A DNA stretch of 64,000 nucleotides from Bacillus sp. HMF5848 (GTDB lineage Bacteria > Bacillota > Bacilli > Bacillales > HMF5848): NCBI RefSeq assembly GCF_003944835.1, contig NZ_RWIV01000001.1, forward strand, positions 3,196,530 through 3,260,529, read 5' to 3'. A program made the translations under genes and the position numbers. Each line of letters starts with the position of its first letter. Position 1 is the first letter of the stretch. Shown here piece after piece: positions 26,363 to 35,056 of the stretch. The notes beneath the pieces were generated by a model that saw nothing but the letters and a program-made list of their open reading frames with translations, had not been told where the DNA came from and did not search any database.

Positions 26363-27322
26363 TTAAGTTGACGGAAATTCATATTTTTTTGTCATATATT
26401 TATACAAAAACTCAAGGATTCTATCTTCATACAATTCCTTCTGATGTTTGTAACTACGGATATGTCCTCCTTTAGTAGTAATCCATAGCTCAGCGTTTGG
26501 TGCGTGCTCATATATAAGCTCACTTTGCTTATAAGAGATAGCACCATCCTTTTCACTGTGAATTAGCATTAAGCCTTTTTCACTATATCTTGACGCTGCA
26601 ACATAAGGTTTCATGTCTGACAGATTTAGGTCGAGAAACACATTTTCAGCAATTTTAACTACAAATTTACCGAACGGTTTTGGTAGTCCTGTCCAGTACC
26701 GAAAGCTATCCAACGTATACTGTTCAAGGTCAGCAAATGGGCTATCAGCAATAACTACCTTAACATCGTCTGATTCACTTCCAACCATAATGGAAGTAGC
26801 AGCTCCCATTGACCATCCAATCAAAGCGATTTCATGTATACCTCTTTCTTCCTTGACGTATTGAATGGCCGACAGCAAATCAGTTCTTTCCTTTTTACCA
26901 ATTGTCGTAAATCTTCCTTCAGATTCCCCACTGTTTCGAAAATCATACATAAACACATGAAACCCTTCATTAGAAAGTCTTTTGGCAAATTTCAATGTCT
27001 CGATGGGCATACTTTGACGATTATCACCGTAACTATGCGAGAAGATAACAGCTTTTTGAGTAGTAAAATCATAATTAGAGCTAGGAATCCACCAACCCTT
27101 CAAACGAACATTGTCAAACATATTTCTAAATGTTACGTCTTCAAAAGTAAGCTCATAATCAGATGGTAGCTGCATAATGGCTAGCCTCATAGGTGTCATC
27201 ACTTTATATCCAACGAATATCGAGATACTAACTATAGCAATAAACAAAGTTATTAAAACTAATATTGAATTTATAAAACTATGTTTTATTTTTGACTGTT
27301 TAAGCAACACATTTTTCATCAT
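26363..27322 (-). CDS. Membrane-anchored alpha/beta hydrolase, YqkD-like
   Basis: A 319-residue protein. A single N-terminal membrane segment (~18-40) is followed by an alpha/beta hydrolase domain with oxyanion motif FSHSYGDNR, nucleophile elbow GWSMGAA (Ser ~172), a probable acid in LIHSEKDGAI, and catalytic His in TKGGHIRS. Resembles B. subtilis YqkD and similar envelope-facing esterases or peptidases; the substrate is unknown. Two adjacent ATG codons (27322 and 27319) are both possible starts after GGTGAAGT. It lies upstream of ytxK with a short gap of 63 nt and could be cotranscribed. Confidence 0.78.
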   Translation of the reverse strand: MMKNVLLKQSKIKHSFINSILVLITLFIAIVSISIFVGYKVMTPMRLAIMQLPSDYELTFEDVTFRNMFDNVRLKGWWIPSSNYDFTTQKAVIFSHSYGDNRQSMPIETLKFAKRLSNEGFHVFMYDFRNSGESEGRFTTIGKKERTDLLSAIQYVKEERGIHEIALIGWSMGAATSIMVGSESDDVKVVIADSPFADLEQYTLDSFRYWTGLPKPFGKFVVKIAENVFLDLNLSDMKPYVAASRYSEKGLMLIHSEKDGAISYKQSELIYEHAPNAELWITTKGGHIRSYKHQKELYEDRILEFLYKYMTKKYEFPST

Positions 27323-27438
27323 ACTTCACCAAATTTCAACGATGTTCTATTCTTATAATAAGATATTTTTTAGTATTATGGTGCGTGAAAAAACAGGAAA
27401 TTTTTTAACGTACAATGATTGTCGACTCATGTTACGTA

Positions 27439-27467
27439 TTGACGAGATAATTTTCTTCCATTATAGG
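27439..27467 (+). promoter_or_regulatory. Sigma-A-type promoter for the hemerythrin-like gene
   Basis: TTGACG (27439-27444), a 17-bp spacer and TATAGG (27462-27467) lie about 60 bp before the start codon. Confidence 0.5.
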
Positions 27468-27525
27468 CTGTTACGGCATAAAATGAGGGCAACTATTAGA
27501 AGCTTCTCCAAGGAGGGAATTACTC

Positions 27526-28197
27526 ATGAAAGAACAGATTTGTTTGTTTACGCCTGTACATAAAGGACTCCGCCATGCTTTGGCACACGCTACTATGATT
27601 GCTAGCTCTTTAGATTATGAGAAAGATGCCGACTTAAAGCAATTTCTTTTGAAATGGGATGAAATCGTGGAGTTGTTGCACTTTCACGCAGTAAACGAAG
27701 ATAGTCACGTCCAATTACCACTTGAAAAATTCCAACCTATTTTGGCTCAAAAATTAGAAGCTGAGCATGAATTAGCAGAAGACATGCTAGAAGATGTTGT
27801 TCAAGTGTCTCTTTCTTTATCCGACGCTGATAAGAACAGTCGTAAAGAGCTCGGTATTCGGTTCGTCAAGACACTAAATCGGTTTGTTGCGATGTATCTT
27901 ACTCATCTTGAAACAGAAGAAAGTGAAGTAATGCCTGCATTACGAGAAACACTAACACTTGAAGAACTACAGCAATTATCGGCTAATATGCGTTCTGCTG
28001 TACCAAGTAACTTAATGATGAAATACTTGCATTATATGTTACCTGCCATGAATATTCACGAACGAGTCCAAATGCTGACAGCAATTCAACAAAATACAGC
28101 CGAAGAAGCTTTCAACACGATATTGACTATTGCAGCTAATACATTGTCAGCAGATGATTGGAAAGAACTACAAACAAAACTTGCACAAACTGTATAA
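27526..28197 (+). CDS. Hemerythrin HHE-domain protein
   Basis: A 223-residue helical protein. Potential di-iron ligands appear at hemerythrin-like spacing: HKGLRHALAH at the N-terminus, LHFHAVNEDSHV (~53-64), EAEHELAE (~80-87) and LTHLETEESEVMP (~125-137). Such proteins bind O2, NO or iron, or protect against oxidative stress. The C-terminal third (LHYMLPAMNIHERVQML) resembles the second half of larger HHE proteins. Start ATG with AAGGAGGGAATTACTC upstream. Single gene. Whether it holds a di-iron site needs a structural alignment. Confidence 0.7.
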   Translation: MKEQICLFTPVHKGLRHALAHATMIASSLDYEKDADLKQFLLKWDEIVELLHFHAVNEDSHVQLPLEKFQPILAQKLEAEHELAEDMLEDVVQVSLSLSDADKNSRKELGIRFVKTLNRFVAMYLTHLETEESEVMPALRETLTLEELQQLSANMRSAVPSNLMMKYLHYMLPAMNIHERVQMLTAIQQNTAEEAFNTILTIAANTLSADDWKELQTKLAQTV

Positions 28198-28217
28198 CAA
28201 TTGGGCATACCTATAAG

Positions 28218-28250
28218 AAAATCGATTTCCTTTAGTGAGAAATCGATTTT
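28218..28250. terminator. Bidirectional terminator between hemerythrin-like and NUDIX genes
   Basis: AAAATCGATTTC pairs with GAAATCGATTTT around a 9-nt loop; T-runs on both strands. Confidence 0.85.
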
Positions 28251-28253
28251 TTA

Positions 28254-28640
28254 TTATTTTAATGATAAAGCGAGCATAACTTTGGATACATGTAAGTCAT
28301 TCTCCATTGAGTCAATGGAATGCCATTTAACCTCAGATAATGTTTGATTATTCCCTGCTTCAGGGTCATAGCCAAGTGTTGGTTCGGCACCATGTAATAC
28401 CCGAACTAGAAAACACTTCTCCTCTCCTTCACTATAAGTATTAGTAAATAAAAATCTTACAACTTCTACATCTAGGTTTACCTCTTCCTTTACTTCGCGT
28501 ATAACAGCCTCTTCATAGCTTTCCCCTTCTTCTAATCCTCCACCAGGTAATGTCCAAAAAGTCTTGTCATTATATATTTCTTTGACCATAAGAATACAAT
28601 TATCTTTTAAAATTGCAGCACACGCTCTTGCTCGACTCAT
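28254..28640 (-). CDS. NUDIX hydrolase
   Basis: A 128-residue protein with the Nudix box beginning GGGLEEGESYEEAV and continuing IREVKEEV (residues ~32-53). The consensus Gly near the end of the box is Asn here, while the catalytic REVKEE glutamates are intact. Members hydrolyse nucleoside diphosphate derivatives; the substrate cannot be guessed. Start at the ATG 28640 preceded by GGAGGAAGAAAAC; a further in-frame ATG seven codons upstream lacks a ribosome binding site. Single gene. Confidence 0.85.
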   Translation of the reverse strand: MSRARACAAILKDNCILMVKEIYNDKTFWTLPGGGLEEGESYEEAVIREVKEEVNLDVEVVRFLFTNTYSEGEEKCFLVRVLHGAEPTLGYDPEAGNNQTLSEVKWHSIDSMENDLHVSKVMLALSLK

Positions 28641-28697
28641 GTTTTCTTCCTCCATTCCCATTGTTTTTAATTATAAATAAAACATGAACGAGAAAAA

Positions 28698-28730
28698 AGG
28701 CGTTAAAAACTGGTCCCAGTTTTAACGCCT
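28698..28730 (-). terminator. Terminator after tpx
   Basis: AGGCGTTAAAAACTGG pairs with CCAGTTTTAACGCCT; followed by a T-run on the minus strand. Confidence 0.85.
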
Positions 28731-28762
28731 AGTCATATTACAGTCAATATTAGTTAGTTATA

Positions 28763-29263
28763 TTAGTTAGCTGCTTTAGCAGCCTCAACTGCCGCTTCGT
28801 AATTCGGGTGGTCTGTTGCTTCACTTACATACTCTACATACACTACCTTATCATTACTATCAACAACAAAAACAGCACGGGCTAGTAAGCGAAGCTCTTT
28901 AATCGTAACACCAAATGCTTCACCAAAAGATAAATCACGGTGATCAGAAAGGGTTTGAACGTTATCAATACCGTTCGCACCGCACCAACGTTTTTGTGCA
29001 AAAGGAAGATCAACACTAACTGTTAGCACTTTAACATTGTCTAATGAAGCCGCTTCCTCATTAAATCGACGTGTTTGTGCATCACACACGCCCGTATCAA
29101 TAGATGGGACTACACTTATAAGTCTAACCTGTCCTTTTGAATCTGCTAAATTTACCACAGAAAGGTCATTCGCTAACACTTTAAAATCAGGAGCTGTGTC
29201 ACCTACTTTTACTTCATTACCAAGTAAAGTAACAGGATTACCTTTAAACGTTATACTTGCCAT
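28763..29263 (-). CDS. tpx: Thiol peroxidase
   Basis: A 166-residue atypical 2-Cys peroxiredoxin starting [20 protein letters not shown]. The peroxidatic Cys is in [16 protein letters not shown] (~Cys60) and the resolving Cys in [10 protein letters not shown] (~Cys94), the usual Tpx spacing. It reduces H2O2 and alkyl hydroperoxides with thioredoxin in the cytosol. The ATG at 29263 follows GGGAGGAATTTAAC. As in B. subtilis it lies between ytfJ and ytxK/ackA. Confidence 0.95.
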   Translation of the reverse strand: MASITFKGNPVTLLGNEVKVGDTAPDFKVLANDLSVVNLADSKGQVRLISVVPSIDTGVCDAQTRRFNEEAASLDNVKVLTVSVDLPFAQKRWCGANGIDNVQTLSDHRDLSFGEAFGVTIKELRLLARAVFVVDSNDKVVYVEYVSEATDHPNYEAAVEAAKAAN

Positions 29264-29396
29264 GTTAAATTCCTCCCTTTTAAGTATATGTACAGTGTAA
29301 ATAATACCTTTTGAGGTAACTTTTTGCAATTTTTAAGAACTGTAATGTTAATTGTTGTATAATAATGAAGTTATTAATAGAAAGGGTCTCATTCTC

Positions 29397-29918
29397 ATGA
29401 AAAAAATCATGGTTATTGGAGTATCAGCGGGAGTAGGGAAATCCACTTTCGCTAAGAAATTAGGCAGGATTCTAAATATTAACGTTTATCACCTTGATCA
29501 ACTCTATTGGAAAGCTAACTGGCAAGAAGCTTCTTTCGAGGAATTTTGCATCAAACAAGCACAGCTTGTAAAAAGTGAAAGTTGGATCATAGAAGGAAAC
29601 TACAGTGATACATTTTCTATTCGAGAAAATGAAGCCGACACCATTATATATCTACAATTGCCTTTGTATATATGCGTATATCGTGTTTTCGCACGCTTTT
29701 TACAACATAGGGGGACAAGTCGTCCAGATATGACGTCAGACTGTCCTGAGAAGCTTGATTGGCCTTTTCTCTCATTCATATTAACAACATATCATAAAAG
29801 AAAGCTAGCAATGGTAAGTTATCTTGAAGAGCAAGCTAAAACAAAACATGTCATAATATTAAAAAGTAGAAAAGAAGTTCACTTATTTTTAAACAACATA
29901 AAAATTACTGACTCATGA
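29397..29918 (+). CDS. Small P-loop kinase-like protein (FlaR/topology modulation type)
   Basis: A 173-residue protein with Walker A GVSAGVGKST at the N-terminus and an adenylate-kinase-like LID region. It matches the family often annotated as 'DNA topology modulation protein FlaR', whose true function is a probable small-molecule or nucleotide kinase. Features include YHLDQLYWK and WIIEGNYSDTF. The ATG at 29397 has AAAGGG at ten bases; other ATGs upstream lack a ribosome binding site. Divergent from tpx. Confidence 0.75.
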   Translation: MKKIMVIGVSAGVGKSTFAKKLGRILNINVYHLDQLYWKANWQEASFEEFCIKQAQLVKSESWIIEGNYSDTFSIRENEADTIIYLQLPLYICVYRVFARFLQHRGTSRPDMTSDCPEKLDWPFLSFILTTYHKRKLAMVSYLEEQAKTKHVIILKSRKEVHLFLNNIKITDS

Positions 29919-29936
29919 AACAGAGTCAGTAATTTT
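29901..29936. terminator. Bidirectional terminator between the P-loop kinase gene and ytfJ
   Basis: AAAATTACTGACT pairs with AGTCAGTAATTTT around a 10-nt loop; it contains the stop codon of the plus-strand gene. Confidence 0.85.
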
Positions 29937-29942
29937 TCACTT

Positions 29943-30491
29943 TTACTGATGTAAATCCTTCATATCTGGTAAAGTTGGATTTTGGTCCTCGGAAGAAGTT
30001 GTGTTCGCTCCATTTGACTGATTATTATTTTGATTACTGTTAAACTGAATATTGTTATTCGCTGTGTTGCTATTATTAGAGTTGTTATCTTTTTGATTAT
30101 TTTGCTTCTTAAACATTTGTTGAATTTTATCAACAGCCTGTGGAGCTAGTTCAAGAATTTTTTCATATAAGTGCGTACTTTCATCAAGATGAAGCAACTT
30201 CACACCTTGTGCATTAACAATAAGAAAGGCGATTGGAGTAATTGAGACACCTCCACCACTTCCTCCACCGAATGGATGATTTGACTTGCCTTCTTCACCG
30301 CTCTTTCCTTTACTGTCAACGTTGAACTCACTACCACCTGCCGCGAATCCAAAACCGACCTTAGAAACTGTTAAAATAACACTACCATCTGGTGTTTCTA
30401 CAGGGTCACCTATAATAGTGTTTACATCAATCATTTCCTTAAGGTTTTCCATTGCCGTTGTCATAAGGCTTTTAATAGGATGCTCACTCAT
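29943..30491 (-). CDS. ytfJ: GerW-family sporulation protein YtfJ
   Basis: A 182-residue protein. The first ~120 residues carry the GerW/YtfJ core (HPIKSLMTTAMENLKEMIDV, GDPVETPDGSVILTVSKV, a Gly-rich GGGSGGGVSITPIAFLIV loop). The last ~55 are a low-complexity Asn/Gln-rich tail. YtfJ-like proteins are made in sporulating cells; in Streptomyces GerW is needed for spore maturation. The start ATG follows AGGGAGGATTCAAT. It is 17 nt downstream of ytfI, forming the ytfIJ operon. The Asn-rich tail is longer than I recall for B. subtilis YtfJ. Confidence 0.9.
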   Translation of the reverse strand: MSEHPIKSLMTTAMENLKEMIDVNTIIGDPVETPDGSVILTVSKVGFGFAAGGSEFNVDSKGKSGEEGKSNHPFGGGSGGGVSITPIAFLIVNAQGVKLLHLDESTHLYEKILELAPQAVDKIQQMFKKQNNQKDNNSNNSNTANNNIQFNSNQNNNQSNGANTTSSEDQNPTLPDMKDLHQ

Positions 30492-30508
30492 ATTGAATCC
30501 TCCCTAGT

Positions 30509-31219
30509 CTAAGCAGTTTCATTAACGTCCTGTTTCTTAAACATTCTAAATGGGCGACCAAAAAGCTTAGGTCGACCACCTTTCCAGTATTTCAAAACAC
30601 GGACACCCATAAGTAAAGCATACCCGATTCGAAAGCGTAGCATACATTCAAGTCTCAATTGAAGCGTCTTACTTTGAAAATGTGGAGTAATCAATAGGTC
30701 CGGGTCCGTTTTTAGTGATAAAAATTGACTAAGCAACCCTACTAAAAATCCCTTTAGTGACCACCCAAGTCCTATCATCTTACCAGTTGACGCAGCATCA
30801 CCAACACCAATATCGGAATGCCATATTAGTTTTGTAATCTCAATTCTCTTCAAAAATTTCCGAACAATTTTTTGCAGATGAACTACGTGCTGCATAATTT
30901 CTTTAACATTAAAAATGGACTTTTTAGCATCCTCTTTAGAAATTTTCGTTTCAGATTCCTTTGATGATGCACTTGTTGACTCTTCTCCTGCTTTTGCTTG
31001 TCTTTCCTCCTTCACAACGACTTGGTTCGATTCCTCATCGAATTGCAAATTAGGAAGCTTTACATTGTAACGAATTAGGCCAGACCACATAGACAATTTA
31101 ATTTTAATATAATCATGTTCTTTTTGATTATTAATGATAATGTATATTGTTAGTTTGGATATACATATAATAATGAATAATAGAAACAAAAGAACTAGCA
31201 CAAGTATAAGCCACTTCAT
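30509..31219 (-). CDS. ytfI: DUF2953 membrane protein YtfI
   Basis: A 236-residue protein with one strong N-terminal membrane segment (MKWLILVLVLLFLLFIIICI), a charged low-complexity insert (~75-105, Glu/Lys/Ser-rich) and a DUF2953 body containing WHSDIGVGDAASTGKMIG. It is the usual partner of ytfJ in sporulating Bacillaceae. The function is unknown; a sporulation role is likely from the operon. ATG at 31219 chosen over a GTG three codons upstream, because AAAGGA lies ten bases before it. Confidence 0.85.
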   Translation of the reverse strand: MKWLILVLVLLFLLFIIICISKLTIYIIINNQKEHDYIKIKLSMWSGLIRYNVKLPNLQFDEESNQVVVKEERQAKAGEESTSASSKESETKISKEDAKKSIFNVKEIMQHVVHLQKIVRKFLKRIEITKLIWHSDIGVGDAASTGKMIGLGWSLKGFLVGLLSQFLSLKTDPDLLITPHFQSKTLQLRLECMLRFRIGYALLMGVRVLKYWKGGRPKLFGRPFRMFKKQDVNETA

Positions 31220-31281
31220 AGCTAGCACATCCTTTCTTCACCCATTATCACCCGTGAGTCACTAATACAAACGTTGATAAT

Positions 31282-31312
31282 AAAAAAAGACCTCATTTTT
31301 CGAGGTCTTTTT
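31282..31312. terminator. Terminator after sppA-yteJ
   Basis: AAAAGACCTC pairs with GAGGTCTTTT; T-runs on both strands. It lies between yteJ (3') and ytfI (5'). Confidence 0.85.
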
Positions 31313-31369
31313 CGCAATTAAATCTTGAATCTATATGATGTTCTAGCTTGACTTTTAGCTACCATAGAC

Positions 31370-31476
31370 TTGACTGATACAAACTTTTTTTCATATTAGA
31401 GATCAATGTCTCTAAAGGCCAGAACTGCCTACAGCACTTATCTCCATAAGAGGAGCCTTGCTTCCTTGTATTTTTT
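31370..31476 (+). ncRNA. Candidate small RNA opposite the yteJ 3' end
   Basis: On the plus strand TTGACT (31370-31375), an 18-bp spacer and TATTAG (31394-31399) could be a promoter. The ~75 nt downstream hold a small stem (AGGC/GCCT, ~31416-31430), a hairpin CTTAT-CTCC-ATAAG (31436-31449) with a C-rich loop, and an imperfect stem AGGAGC/GCTTCCT followed by a T-rich tail (31470-31476). A small RNA is possible but the promoter is not perfect and there is no independent evidence. Confidence 0.25.
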
Positions 31477-31481
31477 ATTAT

Positions 31482-31991
31482 TTATTTATCAACCGGAGTG
31501 GAAATAACGAGAGTCTTTGAACGAGGTTCATGAATGACTGTTGTATCTGCAAAAACATCATGCAGTCCTTGCTTTTGTGGCATAAAACCGACCATCAAGT
31601 ACCCTATTAGTAAAACTGTTTTTGCAATAAACCTTCCCACACATTCTCTAAATATAGCGGTTGCCCATGATATAGACTCACCTTTTATTTGTACAACTCT
31701 TAAGCCAAATATCATTTTCCCGATAGTTTGTTTAAACACTTTTGTCATAATTATAAAATATCCATAAAATACAAATGCTCCAGCAACCGTAGACGCGGCA
31801 AAAATATGGTCTGACACTGTTGGAATATCGACTGCTCGAAGGATCGGTATGACAAGAAGCCTTTGTATACTACCAATTACAATAAGATCTACAATGTAAG
31901 CCCAAAAACGAATCCAAAACCCGGCACATTCAAAGCGATCATCCTTATATGTTTGTTCGTTGGTCATTCCATGGTCCTCAGTATGTTCCAT
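31482..31991 (-). CDS. yteJ: RDD-domain membrane protein YteJ
   Basis: A 169-residue protein with the RDD signature AGFWIRFWAYIVDLIVIG (Arg and two Asp, first helix), a second helix region near 55-80, and KQTIGKMIFGLRVVQIKG typical of RDD proteins. These are membrane proteins of mostly unknown function; in Bacillus yteJ follows sppA and has been linked to protection against lantibiotic-type peptides together with SppA. Start ATG 31991 with AAAGGAGTAATGACGA upstream, 14 nt behind sppA. Operon sppA-yteJ. Confidence 0.88.
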   Translation of the reverse strand: MEHTEDHGMTNEQTYKDDRFECAGFWIRFWAYIVDLIVIGSIQRLLVIPILRAVDIPTVSDHIFAASTVAGAFVFYGYFIIMTKVFKQTIGKMIFGLRVVQIKGESISWATAIFRECVGRFIAKTVLLIGYLMVGFMPQKQGLHDVFADTTVIHEPRSKTLVISTPVDK

Positions 31992-32005
31992 TCGTCATTA
32001 CTCCT

Positions 32006-33019
32006 TTATCTAGCATACAAGTACATTGGTCTTGGTGAGTTTGTTTGCGAAATAATCGTAAGGAGGTTGGATAATTCGCTGTCCGGCTTTGTGATTCTAC
32101 CAAGAGTCATGCCAAATATCCCACTTATCCCGAGTGTATTTCCATAAGTAACTACTTGTGAGCCACTCAAATTATAATCTTTTTGAATAGCTGCGATTGT
32201 ATCATCTAAATAGCCAAATTCATCAATTAATTTTAAATCCTTAGCTTGACGACCATCATATATACGTCCATCCGCTAATTGCCGTACTCTGTCATCTGAT
32301 AGGTTACGCCCTTTTGCAATCACATCAACAAAGCCCTCATATGAATTGTTTACCATTGATTGAATTATTTCTTCCTCTGGTGCAGTCATCTCACGGCCAG
32401 GATTCATAATATCCTTATACGGTCCGCTTTTTACTGTCACTACCTCTACACCGTATTTATTTGCAAGCTCTGCATAATTATAGCTTTGAATAATGACACC
32501 TAAAGAGCCGGTAATAGTTTCTTTACTTGCAAATATTTTATCGCCAACCATCGAAATGTAATACCCACCTGATGCAGCCATCGAGCCCATTGATACATAG
32601 ATTGGTTTATCGGTGTTTTCTTTAAAGGCTAGGAGTTTATCATACAATTCAGCACTTTCCGCCACTCCTCCTCCTGGAGAGTTAACTCGGAGCACGATTG
32701 CCTTAATGCTACTATCTTCTTCTGCCTTTTCTATCTTTTTAAGCATGGCACGGTGGTTATATCCCGGTGCAGCCCATAATGAATCTATCTCACCAACATC
32801 TTGGATAACTCCATCTACATTCAATAGAAGAACCTTATTAAAGGGATCTCCATCCTCCAAAATTTCTTCTGGGTATTCATCTTCCAAATTGCTTAAAAAT
32901 CCACCAGATAAATCTTCACCTAATCCGCCAAAAAGAGCTGATGTTGCAAAATTAATTACTATAGAAAAAATAAATAATACAGCGGCAATACCAAGAGCCG
33001 CCCAACGTTTTCCATTCAT
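32006..33019 (-). CDS. sppA: Signal peptide peptidase SppA
   Basis: A 337-residue membrane-anchored serine protease. An N-terminal membrane segment (~6-28 of the chosen start) precedes the S49 peptidase domain: LRVNSPGGGVAESAELY, VSMGSMAASGGYYISM (nucleophile Ser in MAASGG) and a Lys later in KEMTAPEE-like GREMTAPEEEI region. It degrades signal peptides and peptide antibiotics at the membrane. The ATG at 33019 is chosen, since AGGAGGAAATCTAGA stands before it; an ATG 12 codons further upstream has no ribosome binding site. Divergent to the NAD kinase gene, as in B. subtilis. Confidence 0.93.
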   Translation of the reverse strand: MNGKRWAALGIAAVLFIFSIVINFATSALFGGLGEDLSGGFLSNLEDEYPEEILEDGDPFNKVLLLNVDGVIQDVGEIDSLWAAPGYNHRAMLKKIEKAEEDSSIKAIVLRVNSPGGGVAESAELYDKLLAFKENTDKPIYVSMGSMAASGGYYISMVGDKIFASKETITGSLGVIIQSYNYAELANKYGVEVVTVKSGPYKDIMNPGREMTAPEEEIIQSMVNNSYEGFVDVIAKGRNLSDDRVRQLADGRIYDGRQAKDLKLIDEFGYLDDTIAAIQKDYNLSGSQVVTYGNTLGISGIFGMTLGRITKPDSELSNLLTIISQTNSPRPMYLYAR

Positions 33020-33174
33020 TCTAGATTTCCTCCTAAAACTTTCACTTTTGTCCATGCAAAATTATTTACATATTTGGTAAACTTATAATTGATACAAACA
33101 TTCTATCATGTTCTAACTTTTATATCATTTTTTTATTGTCACCTATACTATGCATCGTAAGGAGAGGAATTATC

Positions 33175-33975
33175 ATGCCACAACGTAACAATATTTATTT
33201 CTTCTATAAAAAAGAGCCTGAGCTTACGTCCCGAGTGGACAAGCTTATCGAGGCTGCAAGAAACATAAATTATAATGTTGTTGAAGATGCAAGTGAAGCG
33301 AATATTATTTGCAGCATTGGGGGAGACGGAACTTTTTTACAAGCTGTACGTAAAACTGGATTTCGTGATGATTGTTTGTATGCTGGTATTTCAGCTCTCG
33401 ACCGCTTAAGTTTTTACTGTGATTTTAAATTAGATGACATTTCTTCTATAATCAACGCGATGGATAATGAAGAGGTTGAGGTACGTCGATATCCTACAAT
33501 TGAGGTTACAATCGATGATCATGCTTCGTTCTTATGTTTAAATGAATGCTCCGTTCGATCGGGCATTATAAAAACGTTTGTAATGGATGTATATATTGAT
33601 GATTTTCATTTTGAAACGTTTCGTGGGGACGGTATGCTTGTTTCAACACCGACAGGAAGTACAGCTTATAACAAATCGGTCGATGGCGCTATCGTTGATC
33701 CACTATTATCATGTATGCAAGTAAGTGAAATTGCGTCACTAAATAATAATCACTACCGAACACTTGGTTCATCATTTCTTCTAAGCGGTGATCGTCGCTT
33801 AACACTAAAAGTCGTTCAAGATGGTAACGATTATCCAACAATAGGAATTGATAATGAAGCTCTAAGTATTCGACACATACATGACTTGCATATACGTCTT
33901 AGCGACCGCAAAATAAAAACAATTAAATTAAAAGATAATTCTTTTTGGCACAAAGTACAACGAACATTTTTATAG
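33175..33975 (+). CDS. nadF2: NAD kinase 2
   Basis: A 266-residue protein of the shorter Gram-positive NAD kinase type (PpnKB/YtdI). The GGDGTFLQAV motif (residues ~50-59) and the Gly-rich DGMLVSTPTGSTAYNKS motif (~156-172) form the NAD site. It phosphorylates NAD to NADP using ATP. Bacillus has a second, essential NAD kinase elsewhere. The ATG at 33175 follows AAGGAGAGGAATTATC. Single gene, divergent to sppA. The gene product matches YtdI length. Confidence 0.93.
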   Translation: MPQRNNIYFFYKKEPELTSRVDKLIEAARNINYNVVEDASEANIICSIGGDGTFLQAVRKTGFRDDCLYAGISALDRLSFYCDFKLDDISSIINAMDNEEVEVRRYPTIEVTIDDHASFLCLNECSVRSGIIKTFVMDVYIDDFHFETFRGDGMLVSTPTGSTAYNKSVDGAIVDPLLSCMQVSEIASLNNNHYRTLGSSFLLSGDRRLTLKVVQDGNDYPTIGIDNEALSIRHIHDLHIRLSDRKIKTIKLKDNSFWHKVQRTFL

Positions 33976-34230
33976 AAAAAATGCCGCATTTGAGGCCTGA
34001 GTAAGGCGCCGTTCTGGCGCACCAACCCCTCAAACCTTGACAAACCGTGAAGAAACGTAGGGACTGATTAGTTAAAAGCGCCATGCCCTGATGCCTTTCC
34101 TCCTATAAGTTACCTTAATTGTCGGAGAGCTTTGCATGAGATAAAGCACACATAGACACTTCGGTATTGACTTATCGTTAGAAGAAGGGCAATGCATCAT
34201 TAGTTATCGGACACTGGGGCTAGTTCAAAA
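33976..34230 (-). other. G+C-richer structured block of unknown nature
   Basis: The 338-bp gap between the NAD kinase and thiT holds about 240 bp whose base composition looks nearer 47% G+C than the flanks. On the minus strand it contains GGAGGAAAGGCATCAGGGC, then at its end a nested hairpin TTTGAGG ... GCGCC/GGCGC ... CCTCAAA followed by GCGGCATTTTTTC, like a terminator. A short open frame (MALLTNQSLRFFTVCQ...) could be read but no gene is supported. Possibly a small RNA or a decayed mobile element. Confidence 0.4.
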
Positions 34231-34262
34231 TTTTTCAACTTGCTGATCCACATTAAAAATAG

Positions 34263-34306
34263 AAAGGCTCCGTACTATATTCACAGACATTTGGTACGGA
34301 GCCTTT
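34263..34306 (-). terminator. Terminator after thiT
   Basis: AAAGGCTCCGTAC pairs with GTACGGAGCCTTT around an 18-nt loop; T-rich tail on the minus strand. Confidence 0.8.
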
Positions 34307-34313
34307 ACAATAT

Positions 34314-34916
34314 TTAACTAGCTTGTTTTTCTTCTGCGTAATTTACTGCCGTAAAATATTTTGGCACAGATTTTAATAACATAAACAATAGAACCGCACT
34401 CAATACGAAGGCTGGTAGCATATATGATGCATTATATAAGAATGAATATAGCGTAACTGGTGTTCCTTCTGGTGCGTACTCCCCGAAAAAGACCACCCCT
34501 GCTGTGAAATGCGATAAAAAGCGTAGAGCACTTCCTAGCAACGTTGCTAAAGTAATCTGAGCAAAAAGCATCTTTGTATTTTTATTTTGTAAGCTCTTAT
34601 GGATGGACTTTGCGAAAATACCAGCAAATCCTAACACTCCAAACGCGATAAAATAATCCAGCGCACCTTGAACAGGATGAGCAATATATGCTTGCCCTGT
34701 AATAACCTGTAGAGTTCCTAGTAGCAGACCTGCCAAAATACCACCTTTTAATCCCCAACGTATAGCAATAAGAAAAACAGGTACCATCGCAATTGATATA
34801 GAACCACCTTGTGCCCATATTTTCAGTTGCAGAACATTCGCTACAAAATCAAATACATACGCTAATGATGTTAAAAGTGCAATTTCTACAATAAATAGTG
34901 TTCTTTGTCTATTCAA
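34314..34916 (-). CDS. thiT: Thiamine ECF transporter S component ThiT
   Basis: A 200-residue protein with about six membrane segments. Conserved ThiT features: ALLTSLAYVFDFV in helix 1, WAQGGSISIAMVPVFLIAIRWG (the GGSxS loop) and FLSHFTAGVVFFGEYAPEG before helix 5. It binds thiamine as the substrate-specific subunit of the energy-coupling factor transporter shared with other S components (EcfAAT elsewhere). The start is TTG at 34916 with GAGGGGGAATTTTC. It sits behind a TPP riboswitch and terminator, fixing its regulation by thiamine pyrophosphate. In B. subtilis ThiT is YuaJ. Confidence 0.93.
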   Translation of the reverse strand: MNRQRTLFIVEIALLTSLAYVFDFVANVLQLKIWAQGGSISIAMVPVFLIAIRWGLKGGILAGLLLGTLQVITGQAYIAHPVQGALDYFIAFGVLGFAGIFAKSIHKSLQNKNTKMLFAQITLATLLGSALRFLSHFTAGVVFFGEYAPEGTPVTLYSFLYNASYMLPAFVLSAVLLFMLLKSVPKYFTAVNYAEEKQAS

Positions 34917-35056
34917 GAAAATTCCCCCTCATTTTTGTTGGTAACTCTTTAAAAATAGCTATTCGCACACAGTCTCCCTTCGTGAATATTAAGTGAAAAA
35001 TATGTTGAGTTGTTACACCCAAGGAGTGTGGGATAATTATAATTGGCAACGCAAAA

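Noticed and set aside
31400-31475. M-box (Mg2+) riboswitch on the minus strand
   Set aside because: A GGCTCCT..TGGAGATA stretch looks like an M-box piece, but the rest of the consensus is missing and no Mg transporter follows.
33831-34043. Small gene antisense to the NAD kinase end
   Set aside because: No ribosome binding site; it overlaps the kinase coding sequence and the structured block.
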